Notes: generated by a model not told the origin, from the sequence alone. A DNA stretch of 64,000 bases from Agromyces salentinus (GCF_009749395.1 NZ_WBIR01000003.1:62001-126000); one strand, 5' to 3'; shown: positions 31,915-40,974, counted from the stretch's first letter. Translations and numbers: made by a program.

Positions 31915-33183
31915 TCACCAGCTGCTCGGGCTGCCCTCGACCTCTGCGGTCTGCACGGTGACCGGGTGCGGCGCCGGGGTGTTGATCATCCGGAGGCCCG
32001 GAACCACGAGGATGAGCAGCGAGGTCGCCTCCGCGGCGGCGACGCCCGCGGCGACGACCGACTCGAGCCCGTTGATCGAACCCAGCGTCATGATCGTCAC
32101 ACCGACGACCGATGCCGTGAGCGTGGTCGCGAGCACGAAGCGATAGCGACCGTGGGGAATGAGGATGTTCCGGATGAACGGCGTCGCGCTCGAGATGCAG
32201 AAGAAGGCCGCGCCGAAGAGGGTGCAGGTGAGCGGGTCCGCGGCGACCGCCGCGCCGAAGATGAACCCGGACGCCCACGGTCCGAGGAGCGCGAGGCCCA
32301 CGGCGCCGAAGACGCCCAGCCCGACGTGGGCGATGATCGCGGCGCGATGCCGCCTGGCCGGACTCGTCGCGTCGGGCTCGAGGACCCAGGCCTGGAATGC
32401 GTTGCCGAGCGCGATGACCGCGAGGACCCCGACGCGGTAGAGGCGGTCGGCCGAGGCGAACGAGCTCGCCTCAGCGGGTGGGAGTCCGGCCGTGGCGATC
32501 GGGACGGGCGTGGTCCCGTACGCGTTGCCGGCGGCGTCGATCGCGGCCGTCGGCAACAGCACCCGGAGCACGCGGAAGCCGTCGCCGAGCCCGACCCTCT
32601 TCGCCGAGGAACCTCGGAGGCCGATGAACGCGTGGGCCATGGCCGCCACCACGGTGGCGACGGCGAGGACGATGGGATAGAACAGCACCGGGCCGCCCAT
32701 CAGGAGGACCGGCATCGCGACGAGCGCGCTGACCAGCTTCGGGCCCGAGTCGTACAGCATGAGGTCGCCGGGGCGAGCGGCGCCGATGCAGAACCACGAC
32801 GGCGACAGGCCGCCGAGCGTCATGGCGACGGCCATCGCGATCGACTCGACCTTGAAGTCGGGGCCGGTGACGAGCGCCGTGGTGAGGATCACGAGCGGGA
32901 TCGCGACGACGGTCGTGATGGACCGGGAGACGAGGCTCTCGCGCAGGATGTGCGCCCGGCCCGTGGCATCCGTGGTCCTGGCGACGCGGACCGGACCGAC
33001 GACGCCCCACCCGAAGAACACGACCACCATGCCGAGGATGCCGATGGACTGCCCGGCCGAGAAGTCGGCCCATCCGCCCGGTCCGGTCACGCGGGAGATG
33101 ATCGGGAGGAGCAGGAAGGGGGCGAGGGCCGACAGGATCGGTGCTCCCGTGAATCCGGCTAACCTCAAGAGGACAGATCTCAT
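31915..33183 (-). CDS. Wzx-like polysaccharide flippase / oligosaccharide exporter
   Basis: 422 aa from ATG 33183. About twelve membrane helices. It starts LLRLAGFTGAPILSALAPFLLLPIISRV, the MATE/MOP-superfamily pattern, with a basic loop near 90. TAGACT on minus (33192-33197) lies 8 nt before the ATG, indicating a leaderless start. It likely moves lipid-linked repeat units across the membrane. An ABC exporter 6 kb away could serve another polymer, so two export routes may coexist. Confidence 0.84.
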   Translation of the reverse strand: MRSVLLRLAGFTGAPILSALAPFLLLPIISRVTGPGGWADFSAGQSIGILGMVVVFFGWGVVGPVRVARTTDATGRAHILRESLVSRSITTVVAIPLVILTTALVTGPDFKVESIAMAVAMTLGGLSPSWFCIGAARPGDLMLYDSGPKLVSALVAMPVLLMGGPVLFYPIVLAVATVVAAMAHAFIGLRGSSAKRVGLGDGFRVLRVLLPTAAIDAAGNAYGTTPVPIATAGLPPAEASSFASADRLYRVGVLAVIALGNAFQAWVLEPDATSPARRHRAAIIAHVGLGVFGAVGLALLGPWASGFIFGAAVAADPLTCTLFGAAFFCISSATPFIRNILIPHGRYRFVLATTLTASVVGVTIMTLGSINGLESVVAAGVAAAEATSLLILVVPGLRMINTPAPHPVTVQTAEVEGSPSSW

Positions 33184-33191
33184 CGACCGAC

Positions 33192-33197
33192 AGTCTA
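33192..33197 (-). promoter_or_regulatory. -10 element for flippase gene
   Basis: TAGACT on minus, 8 nt before the flippase ATG. It overlaps the first in-frame ATG (33197) of the divergent GT2 gene, which argues for the downstream GTG start of that gene. Confidence 0.5.
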
Positions 33198-33238
33198 TGT
33201 CGCTCGATCCATTGCGATTCACCGGGAGCAGGTTCGGC

Positions 33239-34018
33239 GTGGAGCATCCGAGACCACGGGTGAGCGTGTGCATGGCGACGTACAACGGTGCCGCCTACGT
33301 GCTCGAACAGGTCGACTCGATCCTTGCGCAGCTCGCGTCGGACGACGAGCTCGTCATCGTCGACGACGCGAGCGCCGACGACACCGTCGCGCTCATCGAG
33401 GCCCTCGACGACCCGCGTGTCCACCTGACCCGGGCGACCGTCAACGCCGGCTACGTGCGCAGCTTCGAGTCCGCGCTCTCGCGCGCGACGGGCGACGTGT
33501 TGCTCCTCGCCGATCAGGACGACGTCTGGATCCCCGGCCGGCTCGACGTCCTGCTCTCCGCGCTCGCGGAGTCCGGGGCGTCGATCGTCGCCTCCAACCT
33601 GGTCGTGCTCGGCACCGACGAGCCGCTGCCCTCGCCGCTCACCGGACGCCCGTGGCGACTCGAACGTGCGCAGTCCTCGCAGCACCGCCGCAATGTCCTG
33701 CGCATCATGCTGGGCGATGCGCCGTACTTCGGGTGCGCGATGGGACTGCGGCGCGGCGCGCTCGACCTCGTCACGCCGTTCCCGCGCTTCCTCACCGAGT
33801 CCCACGACCTCTGGCTCGCGATCGCCGGCAACGAGGCACGGTCGATCGTGCACGTCGAGGAGCCCACCCTGTACCGTCGGGTCCACGAGTCGAACGCGTC
33901 GACGCCGCGACCCCGCGGCATCCGTGCGGCACTCGCATCCCGCTGGATGCTGGTGCGCGCCAGGTCCGAAGCTCGGCGCCGGTTGCGCCGGTTGCGTCGG
34001 CTGCGCGGGAGCCGCTGA
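33239..34018 (+). CDS. GT2 family glycosyltransferase (capsule type)
   Basis: 259 aa from GTG 33239, preceded by GGGAGCAGG. An in-frame ATG at 33197 would add 14 residues but has no ribosome site and overlaps the flippase -10 box. VSVCMATYNGAAYVLEQVDSIL, ELVIVDDASADDT, NAGYVRSFESAL, LLADQDDVW, GCAMGLRR and ESHDLWLAI are the conserved blocks of RfbF/WcaA-like enzymes. The C-terminus is Arg-rich. Its stop lies 1 bp from the converging acyltransferase stop. Sugar unknown. Confidence 0.86.
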   Translation: MEHPRPRVSVCMATYNGAAYVLEQVDSILAQLASDDELVIVDDASADDTVALIEALDDPRVHLTRATVNAGYVRSFESALSRATGDVLLLADQDDVWIPGRLDVLLSALAESGASIVASNLVVLGTDEPLPSPLTGRPWRLERAQSSQHRRNVLRIMLGDAPYFGCAMGLRRGALDLVTPFPRFLTESHDLWLAIAGNEARSIVHVEEPTLYRRVHESNASTPRPRGIRAALASRWMLVRARSEARRRLRRLRRLRGSR

Positions 34019-34019
34019 C

Positions 34020-35108
34020 TCAGGCGGCCGCGCCGACCTCGACCGGTCGCGTCGGCCGGCGCCCCTTCGCGAGGCGCATCACGGGCCGCTCGACGAGGAA
34101 CCAGCTCGCGGCCGCGAAGATCGCAGTGAGCACGACGGTCGCACCGATGTAGACGGCCATGCCGTACTGCGCGAGCGCCGGCAGCATCAGGAGTTGCTGC
34201 ATCGGCCACGCGTAGATGTAGAAGCCGTACGAGACGTCGTTCTTCGCGATGAACCGGGGCTGCGGGACGATCGTCGACAGGTACAGCAGCCCGTACGCCA
34301 TGAACGGAGCCGAGACCTGGCCGCCCCAGTGCGGGATGAAGGCGATGAGCGCCACGGTCACCACGAGCGAGCCGATGCCGATGACGGGACTCAGGCCGAA
34401 CCGCGAGATGACGTAGTAGACGACGGCGCCGCCCATGAAGAACGGCAGGAGCCGCATGAGCAGGACGAAGTCCTCGTTCAGCCCGAGGCGCCGGACGAGA
34501 TCGATGTTCGCATACGCCACGACGCTGAGGACGAAGACGCCGGTGACGATCACGGGGGAGCGGCGCACCACCGCGAGCGATCCGAGCAGCCAGATCGTCA
34601 GGTAGCAGAGGAACTCGTAGTAGAGGGTCCAGAGCGACCCGTTCCATGCGCCGGGGTACGGCACCGTCGAGAGGGTGCCGGCGATGTCGTAGTGCTGCAT
34701 CTTCAGGCCCGAGTTGGCCCAGATGAAGTTCAGCGGCGTCACCGGCGTGGTGAAGAACCCCGCGAGGGTTCCCCGCTCCCACAGGGCTGCGATGGGCGCG
34801 AAGACCAGCGCGGTCACCACGAGGCAGACGATGAAGGCGGGGAAGATGCGGGCGATGCGGTGCACGAGGAAGTCGCCGGCCGAGTTGGTGAACCGGCTCG
34901 TGGTGATCAGGAACCCGCTGATGACGAAGAAGCCGGCCACGGCCCATCCGCCGAGGTTCTCGCCCTGGATGCCGGGGCCGCTGCCCTCGCCCGCGGTGTA
35001 CCAGGAGTGCGCGAAGAGCACGAGCGCCGCGAGGATCAGTCGGAACAGGTTGAGGCTGTTCGCCCTCGAGGGGAACGGGCTCCCGGTGAGCAGGCGCGGA
35101 ACGCTCAC
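34020..35108 (-). CDS. Acyltransferase family 3 membrane protein (glycan O-acyltransferase)
   Basis: 362 aa from GTG 35108, overlapping the epimerase stop. About ten membrane helices. NLFRLILAALVLFAHSW carries the conserved catalytic His, with GYxFFVISGFLI-type FFVISGFLITTS, RIARIFPAF and WNGSLWTLYYEF. These enzymes add acetyl or other acyl groups to exported sugars. It is one of three in the window (also at 55463 and 62558). Co-transcribed with the dTDP-rhamnose-4-epimerase-like gene, so it may acylate that deoxysugar. Confidence 0.9.
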   Translation of the reverse strand: MSVPRLLTGSPFPSRANSLNLFRLILAALVLFAHSWYTAGEGSGPGIQGENLGGWAVAGFFVISGFLITTSRFTNSAGDFLVHRIARIFPAFIVCLVVTALVFAPIAALWERGTLAGFFTTPVTPLNFIWANSGLKMQHYDIAGTLSTVPYPGAWNGSLWTLYYEFLCYLTIWLLGSLAVVRRSPVIVTGVFVLSVVAYANIDLVRRLGLNEDFVLLMRLLPFFMGGAVVYYVISRFGLSPVIGIGSLVVTVALIAFIPHWGGQVSAPFMAYGLLYLSTIVPQPRFIAKNDVSYGFYIYAWPMQQLLMLPALAQYGMAVYIGATVVLTAIFAAASWFLVERPVMRLAKGRRPTRPVEVGAAA

Positions 35109-36244
35109 TTCAGGAGGTTCCTGGCGGCCATCTCGTCGAGCGAACGCTGGTAGTTGTCGCCCTCGACCGGCTCGGTGAGCACCCACTCGACGAACCGACG
35201 CACGCCCTCGCGGAAGTCGACGGTCGCCTCGAGGCCCAGGACCTCGGAGAGCCGGCTCGTGTCGGCGAAGTTGTGGCGGATGTCGCCGAGGCGGTAGTTG
35301 CCCGAGATGGTGGTGGGGACCTCGGTGCCGAAGGCGTCGAAGAGCGCCGCGACGACCTCGGAGACGGTGGTCGCGACCCCGCTGCCCACGTTGATGATGC
35401 GGGCGGCGGCGTCGGGCACGGTCGAGGCCAGGAAGGTCGCGTTCACGACGTCGTCGATGTAGACGAAGTCGCGGCTCTCCTCGCCGTCTTCGAAGATGTT
35501 GATCGACTTGCCCTGCCGGATGAGCGTCGAGAAGATCGAGAGGATGCCGGTGTACGGGTTCTTGAGCGACTGCCCGGGGCCGTAGACGTTCTGGTAGCGC
35601 AGCGCGACCGGCTCGATGCCGATCGTGGGCGCCACGGTCATGATGAGCGATTCCTGCACGTGCTTGGTGATGCCGTACACCGACGACGGATGGATGGTCG
35701 CGGCCTCGGTGGTCGCGACGAGCTCGAGCGGGCCGTCGACACCCGGCTGGCGCACCTCGAAGTCGCCCGCGGCCATCGCCGCGTCGTCGCGGTGCGGCGG
35801 GTAGACGAGGTCGCCTGCGGGCGTGCGGTACGCCCCCTCGCCGTAGATGGAGCGGGAGGAGGCGACCACCATGCGCGTGACGTGGTGCGGTCCGTTCGCG
35901 AGGGCATCGAGGATCTTCGCCGTTCCGCCCACGTTCGCCTCGACATAGCGGTCGATCTCGTACATCGACTGGCCGGTGCCGGTCTCTGCGGCGAGGTGCA
36001 CGATGATGTCCTGGTCGACGAGCGCTCGCGCGACATCCTCGCGCGATGTGACGGTCCCGCGCAGGACCGTCACGCTGTCGCGGATGGAGGCGAGCAGCGG
36101 TGAGGTCGTGTCGGGGTCGTCGCCATGGACCTGGGGGATCAGGCTGTCGAGGACGGTGACCCGGTAGCCCTCGTCGACGAAGCGCCGCGCGAGACGGCTC
36201 CCGATGAAGCCGGCACCGCCGGTGATCAGAACGTTGCCTTGCAT
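35105..36244 (-). CDS. NAD-dependent epimerase, dTDP-L-rhamnose 4-epimerase-like
   Basis: 379 aa from ATG 36244. [14 protein letters not shown], then LDSLIPQVHGDDPD, HLAAETGTGQSMYEIDRYVEANVGGTA, VASSRSIYGEGAY, catalytic YGITK, NVYGPGQSLKNPYTG. The SIYGEG and GQSMYEI blocks together are those I associate with WbiB-type dTDP-L-rhamnose 4-epimerases, which form dTDP-6-deoxy-L-talose. This fits local dTDP-rhamnose supply. General SDR assignment is sure; the specific substrate is inferred. The promoter candidate at 36336-36356 has the -10 in a palindrome. Confidence 0.8.
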   Translation of the reverse strand: MQGNVLITGGAGFIGSRLARRFVDEGYRVTVLDSLIPQVHGDDPDTTSPLLASIRDSVTVLRGTVTSREDVARALVDQDIIVHLAAETGTGQSMYEIDRYVEANVGGTAKILDALANGPHHVTRMVVASSRSIYGEGAYRTPAGDLVYPPHRDDAAMAAGDFEVRQPGVDGPLELVATTEAATIHPSSVYGITKHVQESLIMTVAPTIGIEPVALRYQNVYGPGQSLKNPYTGILSIFSTLIRQGKSINIFEDGEESRDFVYIDDVVNATFLASTVPDAAARIINVGSGVATTVSEVVAALFDAFGTEVPTTISGNYRLGDIRHNFADTSRLSEVLGLEATVDFREGVRRFVEWVLTEPVEGDNYQRSLDEMAARNLLK

Positions 36245-36335
36245 GATGTCGGTGCTCCGGATCGGTATGTGGAGGAGGGGGAATCGTGTCGGCATCCGTG
36301 GCGGTGAATCCGAGTTCGCCGTCGGACCGGATGGG

Positions 36336-36356
36336 CCCCGGACAGTCTATCCGGGG
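36336..36356. promoter_or_regulatory. Palindrome with embedded -10 box
   Basis: CCCCGGA (36336-36342) and TCCGGGG (36350-36356) flank a 7-nt core that on minus contains TAGACT (36344-36349). The -10 of the epimerase operon thus lies inside an inverted repeat, so a repressor site or cruciform is possible. The divergent gene at 36460 has its own -10 candidate TAGCAT at 36400-36405. Confidence 0.4.
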
Positions 36357-36459
36357 CTCGCGGCGAGGCCGATCCTCGCTTTCGGGCCTCCCGTGGCCGT
36401 AGCATGTCAGGTACTGCCGCCCGTATGGGGGGTGCGGCGGTGGCAACGGGGGTTGTGCA

Positions 36460-39240
36460 ATGGGGTGGAACCGTCTCGCGGGCATTCTGGCTTCGATGAG
36501 CCTGCTCATCGGGCTGCTCGTGGCCCTGCCGGCCGTCTCCGACCTCGGCTCGCAGCCGGCGCAGGCCGCCGACGGGTCGCAGTTCGACGCCGGGGACATC
36601 ATCAGCGACGGGGTGTTCTACGACAGCAGCACGATGAGCACGGCTCAGGTGCAGTCCTTCCTGAACGCACGTGTCCCGTCGTGCCGCTCGGGCTACACCT
36701 GCTTGAAGGACTACCGCCAGAACACGGCCGGGCAGCCGGCGCGATCCGAAGGTTGCGCCGCGACCGCCAGCACCGCGAACGAGACGGCCGCCTCGATCAT
36801 CGTCCGGGTGTCGAGGGCCTGCGGGATCAACCCGCGCGCGATGCTCGTGCTGCTCGAGAAGGAGCAGGCCCTCGTGAGCGACACGTGGCCGACCGCGCGG
36901 CAGTACCGGTCCGCGACGGGCTACGGATGCCCCGACACGGCCGATTGCGATGTCAACTACTACGGCTTCTTCAACCAGGTGTACAACGCGGCCTGGCAGT
37001 TCAAGAAGTACCGTGCGCGGCCCGACCGTGCCTACGCCGCCGGGCGGTGGAACACCATCCAGTGGCATCCGAACGCCGCCTGCGGCACCTCGAGCGTCTA
37101 CATCCAGAACCAGGCCACGGCGGGCCTCTACCTGTACACGCCGTACCGGCCGAATGCCGCGGCGCTCGCGAACCTCTACGGCACCGGCGACGGATGCTCG
37201 TCGTACGGCAACCGGAACTTCTGGCGGATCTTCACCGACTGGTTCGGGAGCACGCACGGCACCGAGCCGACCATGATCAAGGGCGAGAGCACGCCCGAGG
37301 TGTACCTCCTCTCCGGGGGGACGAAGCATCACATCACCACGTACAGCGACTACCTCGAGTTCCAGAAGGGACTCGGCACGCACCGGGTCGTCAGCCAGTC
37401 CTACCTGAACTCCATCCCGACCGGGCGCACGGCGACCCTCTTCGTCAAGAACAGCCGCAACGGAGAGATCGCCCTGATCCAGGGCGGCACCACGCACCGG
37501 TTCGCGAACTGCACGCTCGTCGCGGCCTGGGGTTCGCGATGCGGCGACGGGTACCTCACGGTCACGGAGGCGATCTACACGCGGTTCAAGGTCGGCGGCG
37601 CCATGACCAAGTTCGGCAAGGCCCCCGACGGCGTCGTCCGGATGCTCGAACGGCCGACGGCCGCGAAGCTCATCGGCACCGCCCCGACGGCGTTCAACGG
37701 CGGTAAGGCTCCATTCCTCGCGAAGATCTCGTCCGCGCTCCTGGCGACGTACAAGACCGGACGCACGCTCGCGGCACCGCATTCGTACATCAAGTCGACG
37801 TCGAGCAGGCAGGTGTACTACGTCGATGGGCGCGATCGCCTCCAACTCCTGAACGACTGGACGTACGCGCCCGAGTACGGGCTCGCGAAGACGGCATTGA
37901 CCGTCTCGGACAGCGTCATCGCCGGCTACGCACGAGCCGGCCGCGTCGGGCTCGCCGTGAGTTGCGGCCCGAACACCTACGCCGCATCCAGCGGCACATT
38001 CATCAGGTTGCAGCGAGGTGCGGGAGGACTGCCCGTCGCATCGCTCGCGAGCGAGACGTGCGCCCTGCTGCCGAAGTCGACGTCGACCGTGTCCGGGCCG
38101 CTCTTCCTTCAAGCGGTCGGAGCTCGCAGCGTCTACCTCGTGCGCGACGGCAAGCTCAGGCAGATCTCGTCGCCCGAGCAGCTCACCGCGCAGAACGGTG
38201 GGACCTGGCCGACGATCGTGAAGGTCTCCGGGACGACGCTCGCGAGGACGCCCATGGGTGGGGCCGCGCTGGACATCGGGACGCTGGTGGCGTTCTCCGG
38301 GGACCCGAAGGCGTACCTGGTGAACGGATGGCAACTCGTGCACATCCCGAACATCTCGCTGGCCGACGAATATCGAATTCCTCGGGCCGTGCCGACTCTT
38401 CCCGCGTCCCGACGTACCGGGTACTCCAACGCCGCTCGCCCCCTCGGGACATTCGCCAAGTGCGGTCCGACCGACGTCTTCGCCGTCACGGGAGGGCAAC
38501 GACAGAACGTGGGCGCGACCGCGCTCGCCGGAAACGCGTTCACCACGCTCCACTCGTCGATCTGCGCGCGCATCCCCGTCCGGACCCCACGCATCGACGG
38601 GCCGCTCTTCCTCGCGTCTGGATCGAGCTACCGCGTGGCGGTCGCCGGCGGCTTCGCCCCGATCTCCGCCGCGGCGATGCTCGAGGCGAATGCCGGCGTC
38701 ACGCCGGCACCGCTCGCGGTTCGGTCCGGGGCGCTCTCCGTCCTCCCGGCCCGCGGTGCGGCGCCGGCGGCCGGCTCGCTCATCCGCGGGTCCAACTCGA
38801 AGGCCGTCGTGTTCGTCGACGGCACCGCGAAGCACGCCCTGCCGAACTGGGGTGTCGCGGCCGACCTCGGCATCGCGGGCCGGTACTCGGTCGTGCATCC
38901 CGCCGAACCGGCCCTGTTGAAGACGCAGACGCCGGCGCTCGGTATCTTCGTCACCTGCGGCACGCAGGCCTACGTGGCCTCGCTGGGCGTGCTCAACCGC
39001 GTGACGCCCGACCTGGCGGCCGGCTTCAGTGTCGTCGCGCTCTCGGATGCCGCATGCGCGTCCTTGGTGCTCACCGGACTCGACATCCGTGGTGGGCTCT
39101 ACCTGAGGGACGTCTCGACCGGTCTCGTCTATCGGCCCGACTCGGGTCGGCTCGTGGAGACGGCGAAAGCCTCGATCCCCGCAGGGTCGACGGTCCTCGG
39201 CCTCGACGGACGCACGATCGCGGGGATGCTCTCGCGCTGA
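36460..39240 (+). CDS. Secreted multi-repeat surface protein
   Basis: 926 aa. Signal peptide with cleavage expected after AQA near residue 37. An N-terminal module (about 40-270) has five or more Cys and helical parts such as CGINPRAMLVLLEKEQALVSD and YYGFFNQVYNAAWQFKKY, reminiscent of lysozyme-like folds (Glu in LEKEQ). From about 275 to the end there are roughly eleven degenerate repeats of 40-60 residues, each with a core like VYLLSGGTKHHI, VYLVRDGKLRQI or VVFVDGTAKHAL. They suggest a beta-propeller or carbohydrate-binding array. No LPXTG or C-terminal membrane helix is seen. It sits between the epimerase operon and the ABC exporter. Function not known; wall binding or hydrolysis is a guess. 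Confidence 0.75.
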   Translation: MGWNRLAGILASMSLLIGLLVALPAVSDLGSQPAQAADGSQFDAGDIISDGVFYDSSTMSTAQVQSFLNARVPSCRSGYTCLKDYRQNTAGQPARSEGCAATASTANETAASIIVRVSRACGINPRAMLVLLEKEQALVSDTWPTARQYRSATGYGCPDTADCDVNYYGFFNQVYNAAWQFKKYRARPDRAYAAGRWNTIQWHPNAACGTSSVYIQNQATAGLYLYTPYRPNAAALANLYGTGDGCSSYGNRNFWRIFTDWFGSTHGTEPTMIKGESTPEVYLLSGGTKHHITTYSDYLEFQKGLGTHRVVSQSYLNSIPTGRTATLFVKNSRNGEIALIQGGTTHRFANCTLVAAWGSRCGDGYLTVTEAIYTRFKVGGAMTKFGKAPDGVVRMLERPTAAKLIGTAPTAFNGGKAPFLAKISSALLATYKTGRTLAAPHSYIKSTSSRQVYYVDGRDRLQLLNDWTYAPEYGLAKTALTVSDSVIAGYARAGRVGLAVSCGPNTYAASSGTFIRLQRGAGGLPVASLASETCALLPKSTSTVSGPLFLQAVGARSVYLVRDGKLRQISSPEQLTAQNGGTWPTIVKVSGTTLARTPMGGAALDIGTLVAFSGDPKAYLVNGWQLVHIPNISLADEYRIPRAVPTLPASRRTGYSNAARPLGTFAKCGPTDVFAVTGGQRQNVGATALAGNAFTTLHSSICARIPVRTPRIDGPLFLASGSSYRVAVAGGFAPISAAAMLEANAGVTPAPLAVRSGALSVLPARGAAPAAGSLIRGSNSKAVVFVDGTAKHALPNWGVAADLGIAGRYSVVHPAEPALLKTQTPALGIFVTCGTQAYVASLGVLNRVTPDLAAGFSVVALSDAACASLVLTGLDIRGGLYLRDVSTGLVYRPDSGRLVETAKASIPAGSTVLGLDGRTIAGMLSR

Positions 39241-39305
39241 ACTCGGCCTCGCGCCGGTGGGCGGCGCCCCGGAATCGCTGTCGTGGAACGGCAAGCTTTC
39301 TCGGC

Positions 39306-39311
39306 TAGTAT
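39306..39311 (+). promoter_or_regulatory. -10 element for ABC exporter operon
   Basis: TAGTAT, 57 bp before the permease ATG. It is a likely promoter for the four-gene coupled operon 39368-42823. Confidence 0.4.
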
Positions 39312-39367
39312 GCCGGGGGGCTTCGGAGCAATCGGGGCCCTTTTCACTTTCGGAGATCAGCCATCAC

Positions 39368-40231
39368 ATGACATCTGTCGATTTGACGGGGTTCCAGACT
39401 CCCGGTCGCGGTCGCGGCGTGCTCGACGTCTTCAACCACGGGTACCTCCTGCGTCTGCTCATCCGCAAGGGAACCGCGACCCGGTACCGCAACTCGGTGC
39501 TCGGGTGGACGTGGTCCTACGTCAAGCCCGCAGCGCAGTTCTTCATCTACTACTTCGTCATGGGCGTGGTGCTCCAGTTCCACCGCGACGTCGAGAACTT
39601 CGCGATCTACCTCTTCGCCGGCGTCGTCGCGATCAACCTCTTCAACGAGGCGTTCGGCAACGCGACCCATTCCATCGTCGACAACCGTGCACTCGTGCGC
39701 AAGATCTACCTCCCGCGCGAGCTCTTCCCGATCTCGACGATCATCATCGCCCTGATCCACTTCCTGCCGCAGGTCGCGATCCTGCTGCTGGCGTGCATCC
39801 TCGTCGGGTGGACCCCGACGTTCCTCTCACTCGGGGCCTTCGTCATCGGGCTGGTCATCGTGCTCATGATGAGCCTCGGCCTCGGCCTGCTCTTCGGCGC
39901 GCTCAACGTCCGCTACCGCGACGCGCAGAACTTCGTCGAGATCATCCGCATGCTCTCGACCTGGGCATCACCCGTGCTGTACACGATCGCCATGGTGCAG
40001 GCGACGCTGCCGGAATGGGCGTTCCGCATCTACATGCTCAACCCGCTCACGACCGCCGTCGAGCTCTTCCACTACGCGTTCTGGGCCCCCACCACGACGA
40101 CGCCGACCGACACCCTCGCCCCGAGCATCGTCGGCGATGTCTTCCTGTCCCTGGGCATCTGCGCCGTCCTGATCGTCATCGGGCAGATCGTGTTCCGCCG
40201 GTTCGAACGGAGCTTTGCACAAGACCTATGA
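39368..40231 (+). CDS. ABC-2 polysaccharide exporter permease (Wzm/TagG-like)
   Basis: 287 aa from ATG 39368. Six membrane helices. It starts with a cytoplasmic amphipathic region LLRLLIRKGTATRYRNSVLGWTWSYVKP, typical of O-antigen and teichoic acid exporters, with VDNRALVRKIYLPRELFP and LNVRYRDAQNFVEI. It pairs with the ATPase gene, whose ATG overlaps its stop. It moves a lipid-linked polymer outward. Mycobacterial homologues (next to glfT1) export galactan, which matches the Galf genes here. Confidence 0.93.
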   Translation: MTSVDLTGFQTPGRGRGVLDVFNHGYLLRLLIRKGTATRYRNSVLGWTWSYVKPAAQFFIYYFVMGVVLQFHRDVENFAIYLFAGVVAINLFNEAFGNATHSIVDNRALVRKIYLPRELFPISTIIIALIHFLPQVAILLLACILVGWTPTFLSLGAFVIGLVIVLMMSLGLGLLFGALNVRYRDAQNFVEIIRMLSTWASPVLYTIAMVQATLPEWAFRIYMLNPLTTAVELFHYAFWAPTTTTPTDTLAPSIVGDVFLSLGICAVLIVIGQIVFRRFERSFAQDL

Positions 40232-40974
40232 GCGACACACTCACGCAGAAACGCCCCAGCATCATCGTCGAGGGCGTTCGCAAGACCTTCCAGATCCGCC
40301 ACACGCACTCCATGAAGGAGGCGTTCATCTCGCGCATCAAGCGCAAGCAGGTCGGGTCGACGCCGTACAACGCGCTCGACGACGTGACCTTCTCGGTCGC
40401 CGAGGGCGAGAGCGTCGCCGTGCTCGGGTTCAACGGATCCGGCAAGTCGACCCTGCTGAAGCTCGTGTCGGGGGTCCTCGAGCCCGACGCGGGTCGCGTC
40501 CTCACGCGCGGTCGTGTCGCCGGTCTCATCGAGGTGGGCGCCGGATTCCATCCCGAGCTCTCCGGACGTGAGAACGTCTACCTCAACGCCGCGATCCTCG
40601 GCATGAACAAGGCCGAGATCGATGAACGCTTCGATCGCATCGTCGAGTTCTCGGAGATCGGCGAGTTCATCGATCAAGAGGTCAAGCACTACTCGTCGGG
40701 CATGTTCCTGCGCCTCGCCTTCTCGGTCGCAATCCACGTGGAGCTCGACGTCCTCCTGGTCGACGAGATCCTGTCGGTCGGAGACGCGCCCTTCCGCAAG
40801 AAGTGCACGGAGAAGATCCACGAGCTCGCCCAGGCGGGCAAGACGATGCTCATCGTCAGCCACAACATGGCGATGGTGCAGGAACTCTGCGAACGTGGGG
40901 TCGTCATCCGCAAGGGGAAGAAGGTGTTCGATGGCCCGATCGCCGAGGCCGTCGAGGCGATGAACGCGAAATGA
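40228..40974 (+). CDS. ABC polysaccharide exporter ATPase (Wzt/TagH-like)
   Basis: 248 aa. Walker A GFNGSGKST, Q-loop region IEVGAGFHPELSGRENVYLNAAI (typical of this exporter class), signature YSSGM, Walker B VLLVDEIL and switch His in VSHNM. The protein ends soon after the ATPase domain, so there is no C-terminal glycan-recognition domain as in O-antigen Wzt of the O8/O9 type. Coupled by ATGA to both neighbours. It powers export through the permease upstream. Confidence 0.94.
   Translation: MSDTLTQKRPSIIVEGVRKTFQIRHTHSMKEAFISRIKRKQVGSTPYNALDDVTFSVAEGESVAVLGFNGSGKSTLLKLVSGVLEPDAGRVLTRGRVAGLIEVGAGFHPELSGRENVYLNAAILGMNKAEIDERFDRIVEFSEIGEFIDQEVKHYSSGMFLRLAFSVAIHVELDVLLVDEILSVGDAPFRKKCTEKIHELAQAGKTMLIVSHNMAMVQELCERGVVIRKGKKVFDGPIAEAVEAMNAK

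Noticed and set aside
36226-39294. 1022-codon open frame on minus opposite the secreted repeat protein
   Set aside because: Composition is Arg/Asp/Val-rich with no recognisable domain. The plus strand has a signal peptide, Cys pattern and repeats, so the minus frame is a shadow.
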